Origin: Lineus longissimus
Lineage: Eukaryota > Nemertea > Pilidiophora > Heteronemertea > Lineidae
NCBI RefSeq assembly: GCF_910592395.1
Contig: NC_088324.1
Location: 9,202,953 to 9,266,952 of the forward strand
Reading direction: 5' to 3'
Length of the DNA: 64,000 nt
Shown: in pieces, positions 1-12,915 of the stretch
How positions within the stretch are numbered: the stretch's first letter is position 1
How the letters are laid out: each line of letters opens with the position of its first letter
Translations under genes and position numbers: made by a program
Notes under the pieces: generated by a model
Told to the model about the DNA's origin: nothing
Databases searched by the model: none
Seen by the model: only the letters and a program-made list of their open reading frames with translations

Positions 1-1320
1 TTAGCGTGATGCAAAGTTAATGGTGATAGTAACCACCAGACAATCGTTAATAGATAGCGGGCTTTGAGCAACAGTTCTCTATACTTTCATATATCACTGT
101 TCAATGTTGTTAACCATGCATTGTGAACTATACGTATCGACAGATGGTATGCTCATTAATATTAGATGTTGTTGCGGTCTGTCTGTGTTGTTGTGGTCTG
201 AGGTGTGGGACTGTAGCAAGATTAACACAAGGAAAAACACAACAATTTCTTAAGCAATCTTAATCTCAAATTTCAGCATCCTGCCCTTTAAAGGGGGAGT
301 ATTGGCAGGAGCTAGGTGGTCAACCTGTTGTCCTAAGGTGAATAATTATGCACAGTTTGGCAACTTGGTTGTATTTGATTAAGTCATGAATAAATCTCTC
401 CTACATGACTGAATAGTTTTGACGTATCATACTGTGACATAGAAGAGACCCCTATTGACAACCTAGTATAACTTTATCTTGCCCACCTTGCTTCTGCCTA
501 CAGTCTCCCTGTAGAAACCCAGCAACGAAGAAAAGTCTAGCTGTGATTTAGCCAGGATGGATGGTGCTAGAAAAGTGTCACAAGGAAGTTAATTCCAGGC
601 GTTTAGTTGTTCTGTTTGGAAAAAGTTCTTCTTAATGAAGTTTGATCTCTAGCGGGTTTCGGCCAGCTTAAGCCAGTGAATTGTTTTATCACTGTTTCTC
701 GGAAAATATAAACAGGTTATTTTTTTACCAAATGTTCACTAAAGTGTTAGCGATGTTTGTGAGTTCAGTCGAGGCTAAAACCAAGACCTTATATATTATT
801 TGTACAACCTACTAAAAACACTTAATAATACTTGCGTTACCGGTGTATGATATTTGATAGCATGATATTCTAAGAAATCTTTGCCACAAGAATAAAAAAT
901 GTATTGGATTTGGCACACCCCCACTACAAAGTTATTAGCAACTGCATATGAGATGCATGGATGTCAAGGCAACGTCATGTTTAACAGGATTTTGATATAG
1001 GGTAAATTTTGCGAATGTTGGCCTCTGGGTCAATCGTGATATAAACTATTCCTCCATCCAGACAGCCTGTATTAGTGCCCAATGACGACCCAGCCAGACT
1101 TACTTTACACTGTTAGAAATGCCATATTATCAAATGAAATGCTGTGTTTAATTTTCAAATAATAAACCAATCATACATAAAACACAAAAAATTGTTAGTA
1201 CACTTCTTACTCTTAGATTTTCATGTACACTTGCTCGTTAGAATACGAACAATTTGGTACTTAAAATAGTTCCAACTGTTGCCAGATTGCATTTCTCAGT
1301 ACTTGTAGCAGTAGCTATAG
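1..1320. other. Non-coding, no gene seen
   Basis: AT-rich. Words at 280-330 and 440-515 (GACCCCTATTG, CTTCTGCCTACAGTCTCCC) belong to a dispersed repeat also seen near 12430, 39210 and 43735. No exon-like frame. Confidence 0.6.
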
Positions 1321-1560
1321 TCCTTTAAAGGCGTACGCCGTTTGTTAAAAAAATTTGAAATTCATAATTGAATTTGAAAATTTCCAATTACATCAATGCG
1401 TACTGAATAAAAATTTCAACAATGCCTTGGGTCTACAGATATACGAATACTTCAGTACCGAGTTTCTGCGGAGTTGTGTGCATGATAACTGCACTATGGC
1501 ATTACGTACAACTGCATTTCTTTTTTTCCTAGACCACCTAAAAATGGTGTGACCCTTAAT
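1321..1560 (+). repeat. Dispersed repeat family D1, copy 1
   Basis: Starts TTTAAAGGCGTACGCCGTTT, then TTGAAATTCATAATTGAATT, a CAATGCCTTGGGTCTACAGA stretch, and ATAACTGCACTATGGCATTA, ending CTAGACCACC. Shared with copies near 6020, 9050, 35785 and 51210. Confidence 0.85.
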
Positions 1561-2226
1561 AATTGAAAGGCAAGCACTTCAAATAGTCGATAACCTCATC
1601 CGAGACAATCACATGGCATGGAACCAAAAACCAACATTGACAAACCATCAACTCCCAGTTACATTTTAAGTGGAAAACAAACAGATGTGGTCGACACCAT
1701 TAATATTGTGTACATGCGCTTATAGGGAGACCCTGTTATACTGACGGGAAGATCACTTTTTAATGGCCCAGTTCTTTGAAGTATCAGCGGACAAGTGCAT
1801 ATTTTAACACCGACCGAATAAAGCCACTTGAAATAATAACCAATTTGCAATGAAATTCCCTGCGATTTTTTAATCATAAACATATAAGGCGATGAGCTTT
1901 TATATTTTTGGTTTTATACTCAACGCCCTTTGCCGGTAAACACTTACCAACAACCGACAAATGGACTACAAAAGCACGGACCAGCTAAAATTATATATCA
2001 TTTCAACTCGTTACACGAATCGTGATTGGTATAATTTTGATCACGTTGTCATTTGCCGCTCGACTAATCTGTCGTTTCACTGCAGCTACACAAAGGCTAA
2101 CAAAGTAATGGGCAGGTGATTGATTGATGTCGCTTGTTTAAATCAGTCATCAGAAAATTATATGCTGCACGAGCACATCATTTATTCGGGAGGTCGTCGT
2201 AAACAAAAGGACTGCAACATGCAATG

Positions 2227-2385
2227 GAACCTCCCTTAGAGGACACCTCTCTATTACCGCCACCTCTCTACTAGTTTTGATGCAAAGTTAGTGCATCCCA
2301 TTCAACTTGACCTCTAATCAGGACATATCTCTATTAAGGACAACACTTGTCAGACCCAAGGGTATCCTTTAGAGAAGTTTTATAA
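2227..2385. mobile_element. Pogo/Tigger-like terminal-repeat MITE, decayed
   Basis: Contains GGACACCTCTCTATTA, GGACATATCTCTATTAAGGA and TTGTCAGACCCAAGGGTATC, the word set of Tigger/pogo-type inverted termini (CCTCTCTATTAAGGACA). Matches the element at 4438 over most of its length. Confidence 0.75.
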
Positions 2386-2389
2386 GGTG

Positions 2390-4430
2390 AGACTCTTGCT
2401 ATTGGTGCACAGATCAGCCTTCTCTACCAAAACCCGAACTGGTAGAATATTTTGGACTGCCTTGGATATTCTTAACCTAGATTTCCCAAAAATGAAACAA
2501 AACAATACTCTAAAACAATGCTCATTGCCTCTAACATGTCTAAACGTCTGACAGAACAATCTTCATCCCTAAGGATGATACACTCCAGGTAGCTATGAAC
2601 ACTCAACAATAGCAATTACCGGTACTGAAAGCCCGGAAATCATTGCGAGGCTTTTTTAGCACTTGTCATGGCTACAGATAATCGTAAAAATTAGCTGTGT
2701 TTGATAGCAATTTGTCAAAACGCTAACTCCAAGGTAGATGCAATTTCAGAATCCACAATGAAATACCACAATGAAAATGGCCGCAAATATTTCTGCTTTC
2801 ACAGTAATTGCGAGATTATCAGAAGAGATTGCGGATGATGTATGGTCATCATTACCATGGTTAATGGTACAGCAGTTAGTTCAGCATCAATGCCTTTGCG
2901 ACGCTTCATTGTACAGCCTGTGGCTCGAGAGGAGAAATCGATTCTAGCGGACAAAGACCAAGATGTTACAAGATTAACCCCTCTGGAAAAAATCTCTTGA
3001 GCCTACCAATCAGAGAGGCATCCGTAATCCTAATGGAAGTGATGAATGGAGAAAAAGTGTGCAATTGCTGGAAATAATTGCTAGAATCTTGCACGTTGCA
3101 GACAGCATGACAAATGATCGCTTCTTCTTTAGCTAATAATAGACCAGTTAGGTCAGAATCAATGCATTTGAGACACTTGACCCGAACTGGAAGTGGAATC
3201 AATAGTGTCTGCCGACCAGAATCTGCAATGGGAATTGATCTGCATTTCATTTTTTCATTTCTCATCATGTGGTTTACAGTTGTCCGTTTTATTTCTTCTT
3301 CTTCTTCAGCATTCGCTCAGCACTTGGAGATGATTTTCTCCAGGGAGTAATCCTCCTCCAAGGCGGGATGAGCGTTTATGCATGACACTACGGCTAGGCG
3401 CCAGTTGGGTTTATAGGCCTAGTGAATCCGACTTCGGAGAGAGGTTGAGTCCACGCAAGCTACTCATGTTTCTCACTTGGTGGGACCTTAACCCGCCCTG
3501 GCATAGACACCAGATACAAGATGCTTCATCTACAAGATCATACTTCTAGCTAGGCAATCAATAATCTAACATGGCATATCATCAATGACCAAGTACCGGA
3601 GGCGAAATTCTTTTTCAAAGTAGCATACGATTATTTATAGCTCCAGGATGGGTGTTGGCTTCTGTGCAAGAGACTTAATTACCTTCTTGCTCGTAAACAA
3701 GGCACTCATATCAGGACCAGGCACTGAAGTTTCAGTGGATGTTCACGTTAGCATTTCATCGGTAAGTGATAAATGTGCATGTACTTTAAAACCTTTTCCA
3801 AATGCTGAAAACTTGATGAGTATTTTTATTCTTTTGACACGTGTTCTATTTTCGTTTCTAATTACATGTAGTACACAACTTGATTTTGATGATATATCAA
3901 ATTTGGACAGAACCTTATTTGTCAGTGTTTCCTTGGCTTTGGCATATGTAGGTGACACAAATTTGGGTGCCAATTCAATGGTTAGTTGTTGAAACATCCC
4001 TCAGAAAAGCCCTCATCTTCGCATACTCTGTAATTTTAATGAAGGGTTTTCAATTCACAGCACCAACTGCTGTAAAACAGGCCATTCGACTCGTGACCGA
4101 CGTACAATTGGTCCGCCAAGGATCCTTTCCTGACTATACATGCTAAACCCCCTCCCAGAGGACAGAGTAATATGCACCACAGAAAAAAAAGGCAGAAACA
4201 GTAATGAATCAGAAATCGCATTCACGGCACATCAAGCCAAATGTACTTTTTGTCTACTGAATGGAAAAGTCTTGTCCTGCAGCAAATGTATTCTTATAAA
4301 AGTATCGCATTTCTCAGGTGAGTTCTGATGTATAAGGTAATCGGCAATCGGCAATCGGCAAACAGATAACTTATACCCCTTCATGGTGGTTTGCTGACAG
4401 AAAAAGTTAAATACATTTTTTCGAGAGATG
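2390..4430. other. Non-coding or decayed, no gene supported
   Basis: Short frames on both strands at 2966-3350 and 3648-3997 overlap each other and lack domain signatures or flanking splice sites. 3340-3500 is GC-richer and framed by AGGCGGGATGAGCG and ACCCGCC, possibly an old repeat. Confidence 0.5.
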
Positions 4431-4431
4431 C

Positions 4432-4605
4432 CCAGTAACCTCCCATAGAGGACACCTCTCTATTTAGGACAACCTCTCCATCATGGACACTACTTTTGGT
4501 CCCAAATTGGTTGTTACCATTGATCTCTCTAATCAAAACACCTTTCTATAAAGGACAGCACTTGCCAGTCCCAAGGGTGTCCTTAATAGAGAGGGCCTAC
4601 TCTAC
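4432..4605. mobile_element. Pogo/Tigger-like MITE
   Basis: CAGTAACCTCCCATAGAGGA at the left and GGTGTCCTTAATAGAGAGGG at the right are inverted relatives. The middle has TTTTGGTCCCAAATTGGTTG and CAGCACTTGCCAGTCCCAAG. No transposase. Confidence 0.8.
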
Positions 4606-4609
4606 TTGA

Positions 4610-7600
4610 GCCTTTCGTGTGAGTTTCAAATGTATAGTTCTGACAAAGAATCATTGTCACAGCGCCAATGTTTATATTCTCAAAACATTATTTGTTGTCT
4701 GATCATGATGAATTTGTCATTTCCACACTATTTGGCGCTAGAACATTTTGACGAGTTAATGGATCACCTGCAGGTCCAGACAGCTGACTGACAATTATCG
4801 ACAGTTTTTCCAATAGATCCATTCCAACAGCAGTTGGATTGGATCGTATCCAGTGAAATGCAGCAGCTGAATAAATGTATGACCGAAGGATGCCTGCGCT
4901 GTAAAACATATCAATGAAATGGTGGACCTACTGACATGTGGCTGAACATTTTCAATGGATATGTCAAGAGTTGAGAAACAATTGAATAGATTTCTACACA
5001 AATATCATCTTGATTCGGAATTCCGATATAAGGACACAAGTATCAACTTGATTCCAAATTCAAAGACCCAAGGAAGCAGGTGAGAATTTCATTCTGAGCT
5101 TATGCCCTGAATAGACCCACACGCTTCCACTTCCAGTGGGATTCCCAGCTGTTTTCTGACACCGTTCAATGATAAATTGGTGTACCATCTATTGTCTCAA
5201 AACCCATTTCAAATAAATATGAACAGCTCTCCACTGTAAGTTTCTCAACTTACACTGTAAGTTATGTTCCAATAATCGCCAAGCACTTTTTTCTCTGATC
5301 ACTAAGGGGAGGATGAATGCTTCATACAAGATCATGTTCAAGAAACTCAGCAGGTGCATCTTTCAGCCAATGTGAACACCTTTTAGATGAGGTGACTGTT
5401 TTCTGAAAGCCTCGTAAAGATGTCGGAGTCGTTTTGATTAGGCAGGAGGATTTGACCGTGTCAACCCGCAGATAACCATCAGTTTAATCCAGGGTCAGAA
5501 CGCGTGTACGAGGAGAAAAGCATACGAATGACTAATATTAACTATAGGATGCAAAAAGGAATTATATGGGTTTTTGATTTCATAATTGTCTTCACATGAC
5601 TTCCGAACAATGAGGAAGAACAAGACTTCCAATGAGGAAGAACATATTTGTGTTTCATGCAGACAATTCTGATTGGCAGATCCGAGAGATGGGAACAACC
5701 CCAGCTTCCTTCAATCACCCATAAGTTCCGCGCACAAGTTTGCTGGCAACCATTTGAGAGCTAGAGACCTTGGGACATACATGTAGCAGATAACTCAATA
5801 ACTGACGTCCGCGAAGGCACTGCGCTAGCTGTCATTCTCTTGGAGCATCATTAAAACCAGAATTTTGATGACCTTTTTGCTTGGATAGTGAACTAAGAGC
5901 TAGAAAACTCGAAAGACTACACTTGACGATTTTGCTTGGATGACAAACTTTCGACCAGAGAATTTCGGGTATTTTTAGGATAATTAAAGGTTGCGGCCAA
6001 ACTAAGTTGGATACAATCTTAAAGGACTACGTCTTTCGTCAAATATTTGAAATTTGTGATTGAAGTTGAAAACTTGAAATTGTGTAAATACGCACCGGAT
6101 ATAAACGTCAACAATGCCATTATGTAGACAGATGTACAAATACATCAAGGACTGAGTATATTTAGATGCTTAATAACTGCACTACAGCATTGTGTACACA
6201 ACAGCATGCATTCCTATTCTCCTGGACCACCAGTAATTACAAACAGTGTACCACTTTAAAGCTCTGAGACTGTTCGTTTACATTGTTTCTCATGTTTGAC
6301 CATTATGACTTCAGAACAAAGGTGGGAATAAAGGGACTAATTCGAAATTGATTTGAATATTGAGGAAATTTGATACTGCATGAACAAGGTGAATAAATCA
6401 CTCTTTGTGACCTGTCAATAACGATAGATCACCTATCAGAATTCAAGGACAAGGATTCATCGACTTTCACAAATTTATGGACAAACATTTGATGAAAGGT
6501 CTTTGGCTTCGCTGAAAATGGAAGCAGTTTGTTTACTTCACTTCACTTCTCAAGTGATTTTTGACAATTTTTCCAGAACTCAGGTAATGGAAATCTACAA
6601 TTCAGGCTCTTCAATACCACTCCATCCATAAATACCTTGATAGAATATGGACAAATCTGTCAAAGGCGACCTTGTCTTTGACAAAGAGAGGAGGCCGTTT
6701 GTTTCCATCATTTTCTGAGGTAGGTGTTTGACATTTTCTATTTAAGGAAGTCTGCATTTTTTTCCCGATGCCATTCAAATATTCACAGGGGTGAACTAAG
6801 GAGTCCAGAAATGAAGGCCCGGTCACCTTTGTAAAAGAAGGGGTGCCCAGGTGTTTTTAATTTTCCATAATTCATCTTCAACTTCAAAGAAGATTTTCCA
6901 ATATTGGGCAGACAACATATGGTGACAATTAGAAAATAGATACCCAGTAATCTTGCTCTTCTTTGCATTCGTTATCATTCTCTGCAGATGCTACAGTCCT
7001 AGCCCCTAAGTCAATAATGAATTTTTGGAATTTCTCATTGCTTTTCAAACCTTTCCGACACTAAACAGGAACTTTCATCCTCATGGCCTGCATATAGCTC
7101 ATAGGGAAGTAAATCTCACTGTCTGCAATTCAGTGTCTAATCACAAAGAAGGTAAACGCTTTTTGTTTTTTGTGGGTCACAAGTTACATGTGGTCTGACA
7201 TCTTCCTACCTGAGAAACAGCTAGATCAGGTACTACATAGGCACAGGCTGACCTGCATTCGGCCTACCTGATACTGTAAACCATGTTATATTTGTGAACC
7301 TAATAAGTTTGCCGTTTTTACGAGATGAAGAGTAAGTATGGTAAAATCGTTAACTTAAGCGGTGCGAACATTTTCAACTTAGTAGTTTTATCATTGGAAA
7401 ATGCACCATTTTGCAGATATAAATTGATGCATTATCTGAAAAGGATATTTCGCAAACATTTAGGGCCGCGAAAATAAAGGTGTATACAGTACATATGGAC
7501 GAGTCACTTCACTGAACTTAAATCAGTAACCAGACAGGTTGATAGTGGCAACCAACAAAGGTCTGAGGTGAAGCTTTCAGGTAAGCAAAGAGCAGTTTCT

Positions 7601-8650
7601 TTAACATGTTTAAACATTGTATAATTTGAAAAGCTTTGTTTGTTTCACGAGAGGCTTTGATTTTAAGATCACTTAACTTGCATCAGCAAATAAATTACAG
7701 CTTTTTTTCAAAGATTATTAACTGCTTAGACGGTCTAGATGAGCCAGTATTATTCTTCTCAGCATTCTAGCTAAATCAGGCAAATTTGTCAGCAAAACAT
7801 GCTGTCTAACATGATGTTATGAGCCAACATGCTTTCTAACAACCAGGCCCTACTCCCCACTGATTGGCACAGACTTTGTTGTGACAGAGACATGACATTT
7901 TTTTGGGGCGTTTTGACATCATTTTGATGCATATCGGCATCAAAAGCAGAACCCTCTTTTGGGATGCTGCACAGGCAAAAAACAGATCACCAAAAACCTA
8001 AATGTTAGCTTGATATTCTAGCCTCATCCTAAAAGAAAACTGCCAGGAAAGAACCGATAATCGGGAAGGATCGCCGTGCCTATCCAGCATAATAACAGGA
8101 AAGAACAGAGCTGCTTCTCCCTGTTGTTTTAAAAAGAGTAGAGCAGTTTATTAATGAGATCCGGACAATGTTACCCAAGATAAGTGCCAGCAGAGCCAAG
8201 AGCTCGATCAGGCTTTTGTTAGAAAACAGTCCCGGAGATGAAGCTTCTTCCGATACAAATGAAAAGCAGTTTTACTTGATGTAACAGCAACGTCAATCAG
8301 AGTTTTCATTGCAGGGTGATGTAAGTTGGAAAATCTCATCAAGGAATATTTTGTTTCAGAAACAGAGACTGTTTTTGTTATTTGCTCAGGACATTACAAG
8401 TGTACCTGAGCTTCTTCTAATCTGGGCGTTCATTTACAGGGTTGGTATATTACTTTCCAAAGCAATGATTTATTCACGGACTTACCAAATCATCAATCAT
8501 CTTTGTCTTTGTCGATTGTCAACTAGATGGGCAATTCCTCGTCAATCAAACCTCATCAAGGATGCTTTGTTTCAGAAAGAGTGGCTTGTGGTCGTACATT
8601 ATCAACTTAAAATCTGTCTTTGCCTTCCTCAAGGATATTTCCTTTCAGAA
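4610..8650. other. Non-coding except the D1 repeat copy
   Basis: AT-rich DNA with no frame above 75 codons and no recognisable exon or RNA gene. Confidence 0.6.
6022..6245 (+). repeat. Dispersed repeat family D1, copy 2
   Basis: Same block order as the 1.3-kb copy: TTAAAGGACTACGTCTTTCG, TGAAATTTGTGATTGAAGTT, CAACAATGCCATTATGTAGA, ATAACTGCACTACAGCATTG, CTGGACCACCAGTAATTAC. Confidence 0.8.
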
Positions 8651-8657
8651 GATTGAC

Positions 8658-8886
8658 ATATGTGACCCGCTCTACCAAAACTAGGCGCTAATGTCGCATC
8701 TGAACTTGACAGGTTGATACGGACTTGTTGTTCATTTCCCTATTGTAGACCTTTGGTGAAATGTAACCAAATCAGTTTGTAATAGATTTCACAAAAGGTC
8801 TACAATAGGGAAATGAACAACAAGTCCGTATCAACCTGTCAAGTTCAGATGCGACAAGCGCCTAGTTTTGGTAAAGCGAGTCACAT
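8658..8886. mobile_element. Long foldback element (inverted repeat of about 100 bp per arm)
   Basis: The left arm from ATATGTGACCCGCTCTACCA to GTAGACCTTTGGTGAAAT is repeated inverted in the right arm ending GGTAAAGCGAGTCACATAT, with about 95 percent match and a 20-30 bp centre. It looks like a non-autonomous DNA transposon. No coding capacity. Confidence 0.92.
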
Positions 8887-9049
8887 ATTCATTCACCAGA
8901 TACTTTTCTACACTGATGTATGTGGACTCTAGCACTTGCTGAACAGTTCCAAAAAACCTGAGTTAGTTTGGTGGATAATTTGGTGAGGAAATCCCATCAA
9001 CAATGTTTTTTTTTAGAAACAGACACTTTTTCCTAATCATTTCGAGATT

Positions 9050-9255
9050 TTTTTGTATTTAATTGTGGTCCAGGAAAATAGAAATGCAGTTATACACAAC
9101 GCGGTAGTGCATAATGGTATTAATAGTATTTGTTTAACTGTCTCACAATGGTAATGCTGAAATTCGTATTCAGTACATTGTATATATTAACACAATTGGA
9201 AATTTTCAAATTCAATTAATTCATATTGTAACGATGGGCATAGACCTTTAAGGTG
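9050..9255 (-). repeat. Dispersed repeat family D1, copy 3 (inverted)
   Basis: On the - strand: CCTTTAAAGGTCTATGCCCA is read as complement of 9236-9252, followed by the AT-rich fragment and, at 9068-9115, the complement of GCATTTCTATTTTCCTGGAC. Confidence 0.78.
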
Positions 9256-9259
9256 CGTG

Positions 9260-11106
9260 GGAGTCAATCCAAAGGGTCTTATGTCCTTCATAGGTCGAGT
9301 CGAGATTACAACTGAGCTGAAATGACGACTGCAAACGATACCCAAGCGTGTTTTCTGTGGAGACCTACAATAGTGAGTTGTTGTGAAGTGTTATGGTACA
9401 GAACCTGGAAAATGAAAGCACTACCACTATTACTTGAAAAAACCCCACCAACATCTAGACCGTTAACCTCTCATGGGAGAAGACAGCTAAATTGGCTACT
9501 TTGCCATAACATGGTGTATAAAATGATTTCTAGAACAATTTGTGCCACTTCAGAGTGAATTTATTGGATGGGAAACAAATGATTATGCCTCTGATAATTC
9601 TGTTAAGGTACATTAAACAAACGACATTCGCATCAATCAAGGGCATTTAAGGGGTAGACAGCTGTTCATGTTCATCATATGAACTGGTGGCTCAGGGAAA
9701 TAGTAATACACATCGCCATAGCATAAGCCATTATGCATGCAAATTTGCTGAAACTTGGTATTCTTATGACTTGTATATCTTACTTCATCTGATATTTATA
9801 TCCAGTGCAAATTCACACAGTGAGTTTTTCCAATGCACTTGTTTTAGCGGAAAATATCTAAAAATTACTTTGCATTAAGAAAGAGTTTTTCAAGCCGAAG
9901 GTGTGGCCATTCATCCTCAGAGGATTGATTAGGGAAGTTGGCTTCAGTCCAGGCTAATGAATATCTTCTTCGATTTTAACTTGTGTAAGTGGTCAGAGGA
10001 GCGTACCATTACCATGGTAACCCAAGGTAACGTCCATCACTTGATTAAGCCGATATCACTGGATATCTTTGCAAATTGATCCCTCATCCTGAGAATCCCA
10101 GCCCGGCGATCCAGGGGATGAAAAACCTGTTTGAGGTTTTTCATTAGCTCAAATATGTTCAGGGGTATTTCACTTCTCAGAAAAAACTTCATAATAGCTG
10201 CACATTTTTGTTTGCTGAAAAACAAAGCTTCTCAAAAGCTGACAAACCCATATTTTTAAGAGTGTACATGCATGCATAGTCACAAATGTGCACAAATGGG
10301 CTTAGCATCTGACACGGAATAACCTTAGTTTTATATCATCACATTAACACATATTATCTAAAATTAATTCTAAACCACTTTCCATTTTGCAGGCACGGCT
10401 GTGAAAAGTTAATAGACATTGTAACTGGGATCGGGGAGGCCAGTTACTGGTATGCGATGATCCAAAATTTACCACAGACAATGTATCAGAGTGGAACCAC
10501 CGGATGGACTCATTTTCAGATTACAGGAAATACGATATACAATCTCTAAGGAAAATTGACGGGATCAAAACTTGCTGAAGCAATGGCTGTGGCCATCATG
10601 TTGCTTATGAATTCAATCAATACTATTTCAGGGTTCAAACTGGATACATTTAATACGGGTTGGTTGTTTTTGGTATGAAACACAAAATATGGATACAGGT
10701 CAGGCTGCGTTTACAATATTTCAGGATACCTCATTTTAAGAAAAATCAAACATGCTGGATGAATTTACACAACATGGACATGTTGTTCAATCAACAGTAG
10801 CGAACAAATTGGTTTGTATCGGGACAGGGATGGAGAAGTGTTCTTTATTGGTACTCAAAGGCAACAGAATTGGAGTTCACCGTACTTTTTTGTGACTCAG
10901 GTAATTAGACATAAACATTGCCCTAGTGGAGTTATTATGCAGGCAGATTTGCTGAAACTAGGCCTTTATGGTTACTGTATATCGTTCTACACAACAGCAT
11001 TGTTGCCAAAATATTTCAGTAGATTTTTACACAAATGGAGCGGTCGGATATTTGAACAGACGTTTTAGGCCGCTTAAATTGTCGCAGCTCATCCCAGGAA
11101 TACCAG
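9260..11106. other. Non-coding upstream of the GPCR gene
   Basis: No exon supported. If the GPCR has a 5' UTR exon it lies here; a TTTTGCAG acceptor-like site is at 10384-10391, but nothing coding follows it. Confidence 0.5.
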
Positions 11107-12282
11107 ATGCAGGTTGCAATGGAAGTAAAAGATCACAAAATAATAAACGAAACCAAACACACCCACGAACTGGACAGTCCCCTGCTGGAAATATTCATCG
11201 CAATCGACATCATTTTCATAATGTTAAGCGTCATCGGAAACACACTCGTAATATGGGCCATCCTCCGCAACAAAATTTTAAACAGTCCATCATTCATGTT
11301 CATCATATCAGTCGCCGCGGCACATTTATTTGTCGGAGTGTGCGTCCTACCGATGTTTATTGTCAGTCATTATCCCAACAGTCACATGACATCATTAGTA
11401 TGCAAGTTAATGATGTTCATGACAAAAGTTTCAACGTCGGCAAGCGCACTTTCTCTCCTGCCGATGGCGATCGACTCTTTCAATCGCTACAGCCCATATA
11501 CAAACAAGCGAATCCGATTCAAGGATGCCTATACTCAAATTGTGATTGTCTGGACCGTGTCAATATTGTACGCAATATGGGTGCCTATCATGCATGATAA
11601 GGTCGTGGAGATCCACAACACAGGGAAAAGATACGTGAAAGTCCAAATGTGCGAAGTGACGGACGAACGACACGAAATGTTTAAGATTCATATCGTAATT
11701 GACTTCCTCTTCATGTACGCTGTGCCATTATTGGTAATGATTGTGCTCCATTGTACGATATCTTGCTGGATTTGGCGCCACGTTCAGAAATCGGCGGATA
11801 ATTCGGCTCAGCAGATGCGCATGATGACAACGTGCTCCGGGATCATACTAGTGACATCATTCGGCATATTAGGGTTTGGAAATTATGGGATGTTATACAG
11901 GATATTCTGGGGCGAAGGTTACTTCCCTAAAGCGTTCCTTCTACGCGATGTCTTCACCCTTTCTTCATTTTCTCTTTCTTGGATTAACGTTGCGCTGTTG
12001 TTCGGTTTTAATCCAATTTTTCGCAAAGTTGTATTTGCCACTTTAAAATCGCAGAATCAGTCGAATGGTGATATCAACTCAACTCATGAAAATACCAACA
12101 GAATTGGTAGTGCACCAACAAAAACGAGTCCTGCCCCCAATGAAATCGACTCTATTTCTCTCTCACTAAAGAGAAAATTAGAGACCAGGGACCTAGACAA
12201 TGAAGGTGCGTCCCTTTGTGTGATTCAACTCCCCCAAACGATTGTGGTGAACAACCCCGAACACCCGACAACTGAAGTTTGA
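11107..12282 (+). CDS. Intronless divergent rhodopsin-like (class A) GPCR, orphan
   Basis: A 391-residue single-exon reading frame with seven hydrophobic segments and a basic/Ser-rich C-terminal tail. Class A hallmarks that remain: GN in TM1 (Asn45), Trp149 in TM4, Pro207 in TM5, and a likely disulfide between Cys99 (start of TM3) and Cys182 (second extracellular loop). A sequon (NET, residue 14) lies in the short N-terminus. Key activation residues are missing: His73 at the TM2 Asp position, DSF (123-125) for DRY, LGFG (255-258) for CWxP, and NVALL (294-298) for NPxxY. It should sit in the plasma membrane; the ligand is unknown. The first ATG is used; a second in-frame ATG lies four codons later. 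Gene ends face the RING-CH gene downstream (convergent). A family name cannot be given. The call of a GPCR fold is firm; function is not. Confidence 0.88.
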   Translation: MQVAMEVKDHKIINETKHTHELDSPLLEIFIAIDIIFIMLSVIGNTLVIWAILRNKILNSPSFMFIISVAAAHLFVGVCVLPMFIVSHYPNSHMTSLVCKLMMFMTKVSTSASALSLLPMAIDSFNRYSPYTNKRIRFKDAYTQIVIVWTVSILYAIWVPIMHDKVVEIHNTGKRYVKVQMCEVTDERHEMFKIHIVIDFLFMYAVPLLVMIVLHCTISCWIWRHVQKSADNSAQQMRMMTTCSGIILVTSFGILGFGNYGMLYRIFWGEGYFPKAFLLRDVFTLSSFSLSWINVALLFGFNPIFRKVVFATLKSQNQSNGDINSTHENTNRIGSAPTKTSPAPNEIDSISLSLKRKLETRDLDNEGASLCVIQLPQTIVVNNPEHPTTEV

Positions 12283-12729
12283 AGGGTCACTACAGGCAGG
12301 AGCCCGGGAGTCAAAATAGTTATCTTCAAGTGACTTATATGCAGAGATACATGTAGGTGACTCGAATGTGTTAGATTCAGTGATAAATCAATTTCTTGCA
12401 CAGGCACCAATGGTTTTAATGTAATGTGAGAGAGGATAGACCCCTATTGGTGACTTTGTGTAACTTAATCTGACCTACCTGGCTCCTGCCTATAGTCTCC
12501 CGCAAAATGCAGCCCCCGCTTAGGGATAGGACAGGAGCCAACAGGACTAAACAGTACACTTTGAGAGGCATGGAGGGTTCATATCAAAATTAATCTCTTG
12601 ATGATAATTCATTTTTTTACATGTTAATTCAAGTTGATAATAAATTTTTACGCGAGTGATTCAGTGTTGTAGAGGGTTGTGGTGAATAAGGACTGCTTAA
12701 AAATTAAAAGGTTGAGTGTTCAAATATCC
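12283..12729. other. Gap between convergent genes
   Basis: 3' flank of the GPCR gene; contains another copy of the dispersed GACCCCTATTGG / CTGGCTCCTGCCTATAGTCT repeat at 12440-12505. No gene. Confidence 0.6.
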
Positions 12730-12915
12730 CTCACACAGGGGCATATTGGTGAGAGCACCGAGATTGTAATCAGGAGGTTGTGAGTTCAACTTTCAAAAGG
12801 AACACCACAGTTTCATCTTTGTGTCCTTGGGCAACACACTCAACCCTGAACTGCTTCGACTTTAGAATGAGACCTAAAACCAAGGCGGGGATGACTAGAT
12901 CAATGACACTACTCA
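12730..12915 (+). repeat. SINE-like fragment
   Basis: GGTGAGAGCACCGAGATTGT with GGTTGTGAGTTCAA resembles tRNA A and B boxes; followed by TTGGGCAACACACTCAACCC, the common SINE body word. Lies between the convergent GPCR and RING-CH genes. Confidence 0.5.

Noticed and set aside
2966-3350. Overlapping 100- and 78-codon frames
   Set aside because: Opposite strands over the same DNA; no domain recognised and no conserved neighbour.
10968-11597. 209-codon frame overlapping the GPCR start
   Set aside because: It is a +1 shadow of the GPCR reading frame with no hydrophobic pattern or domain.
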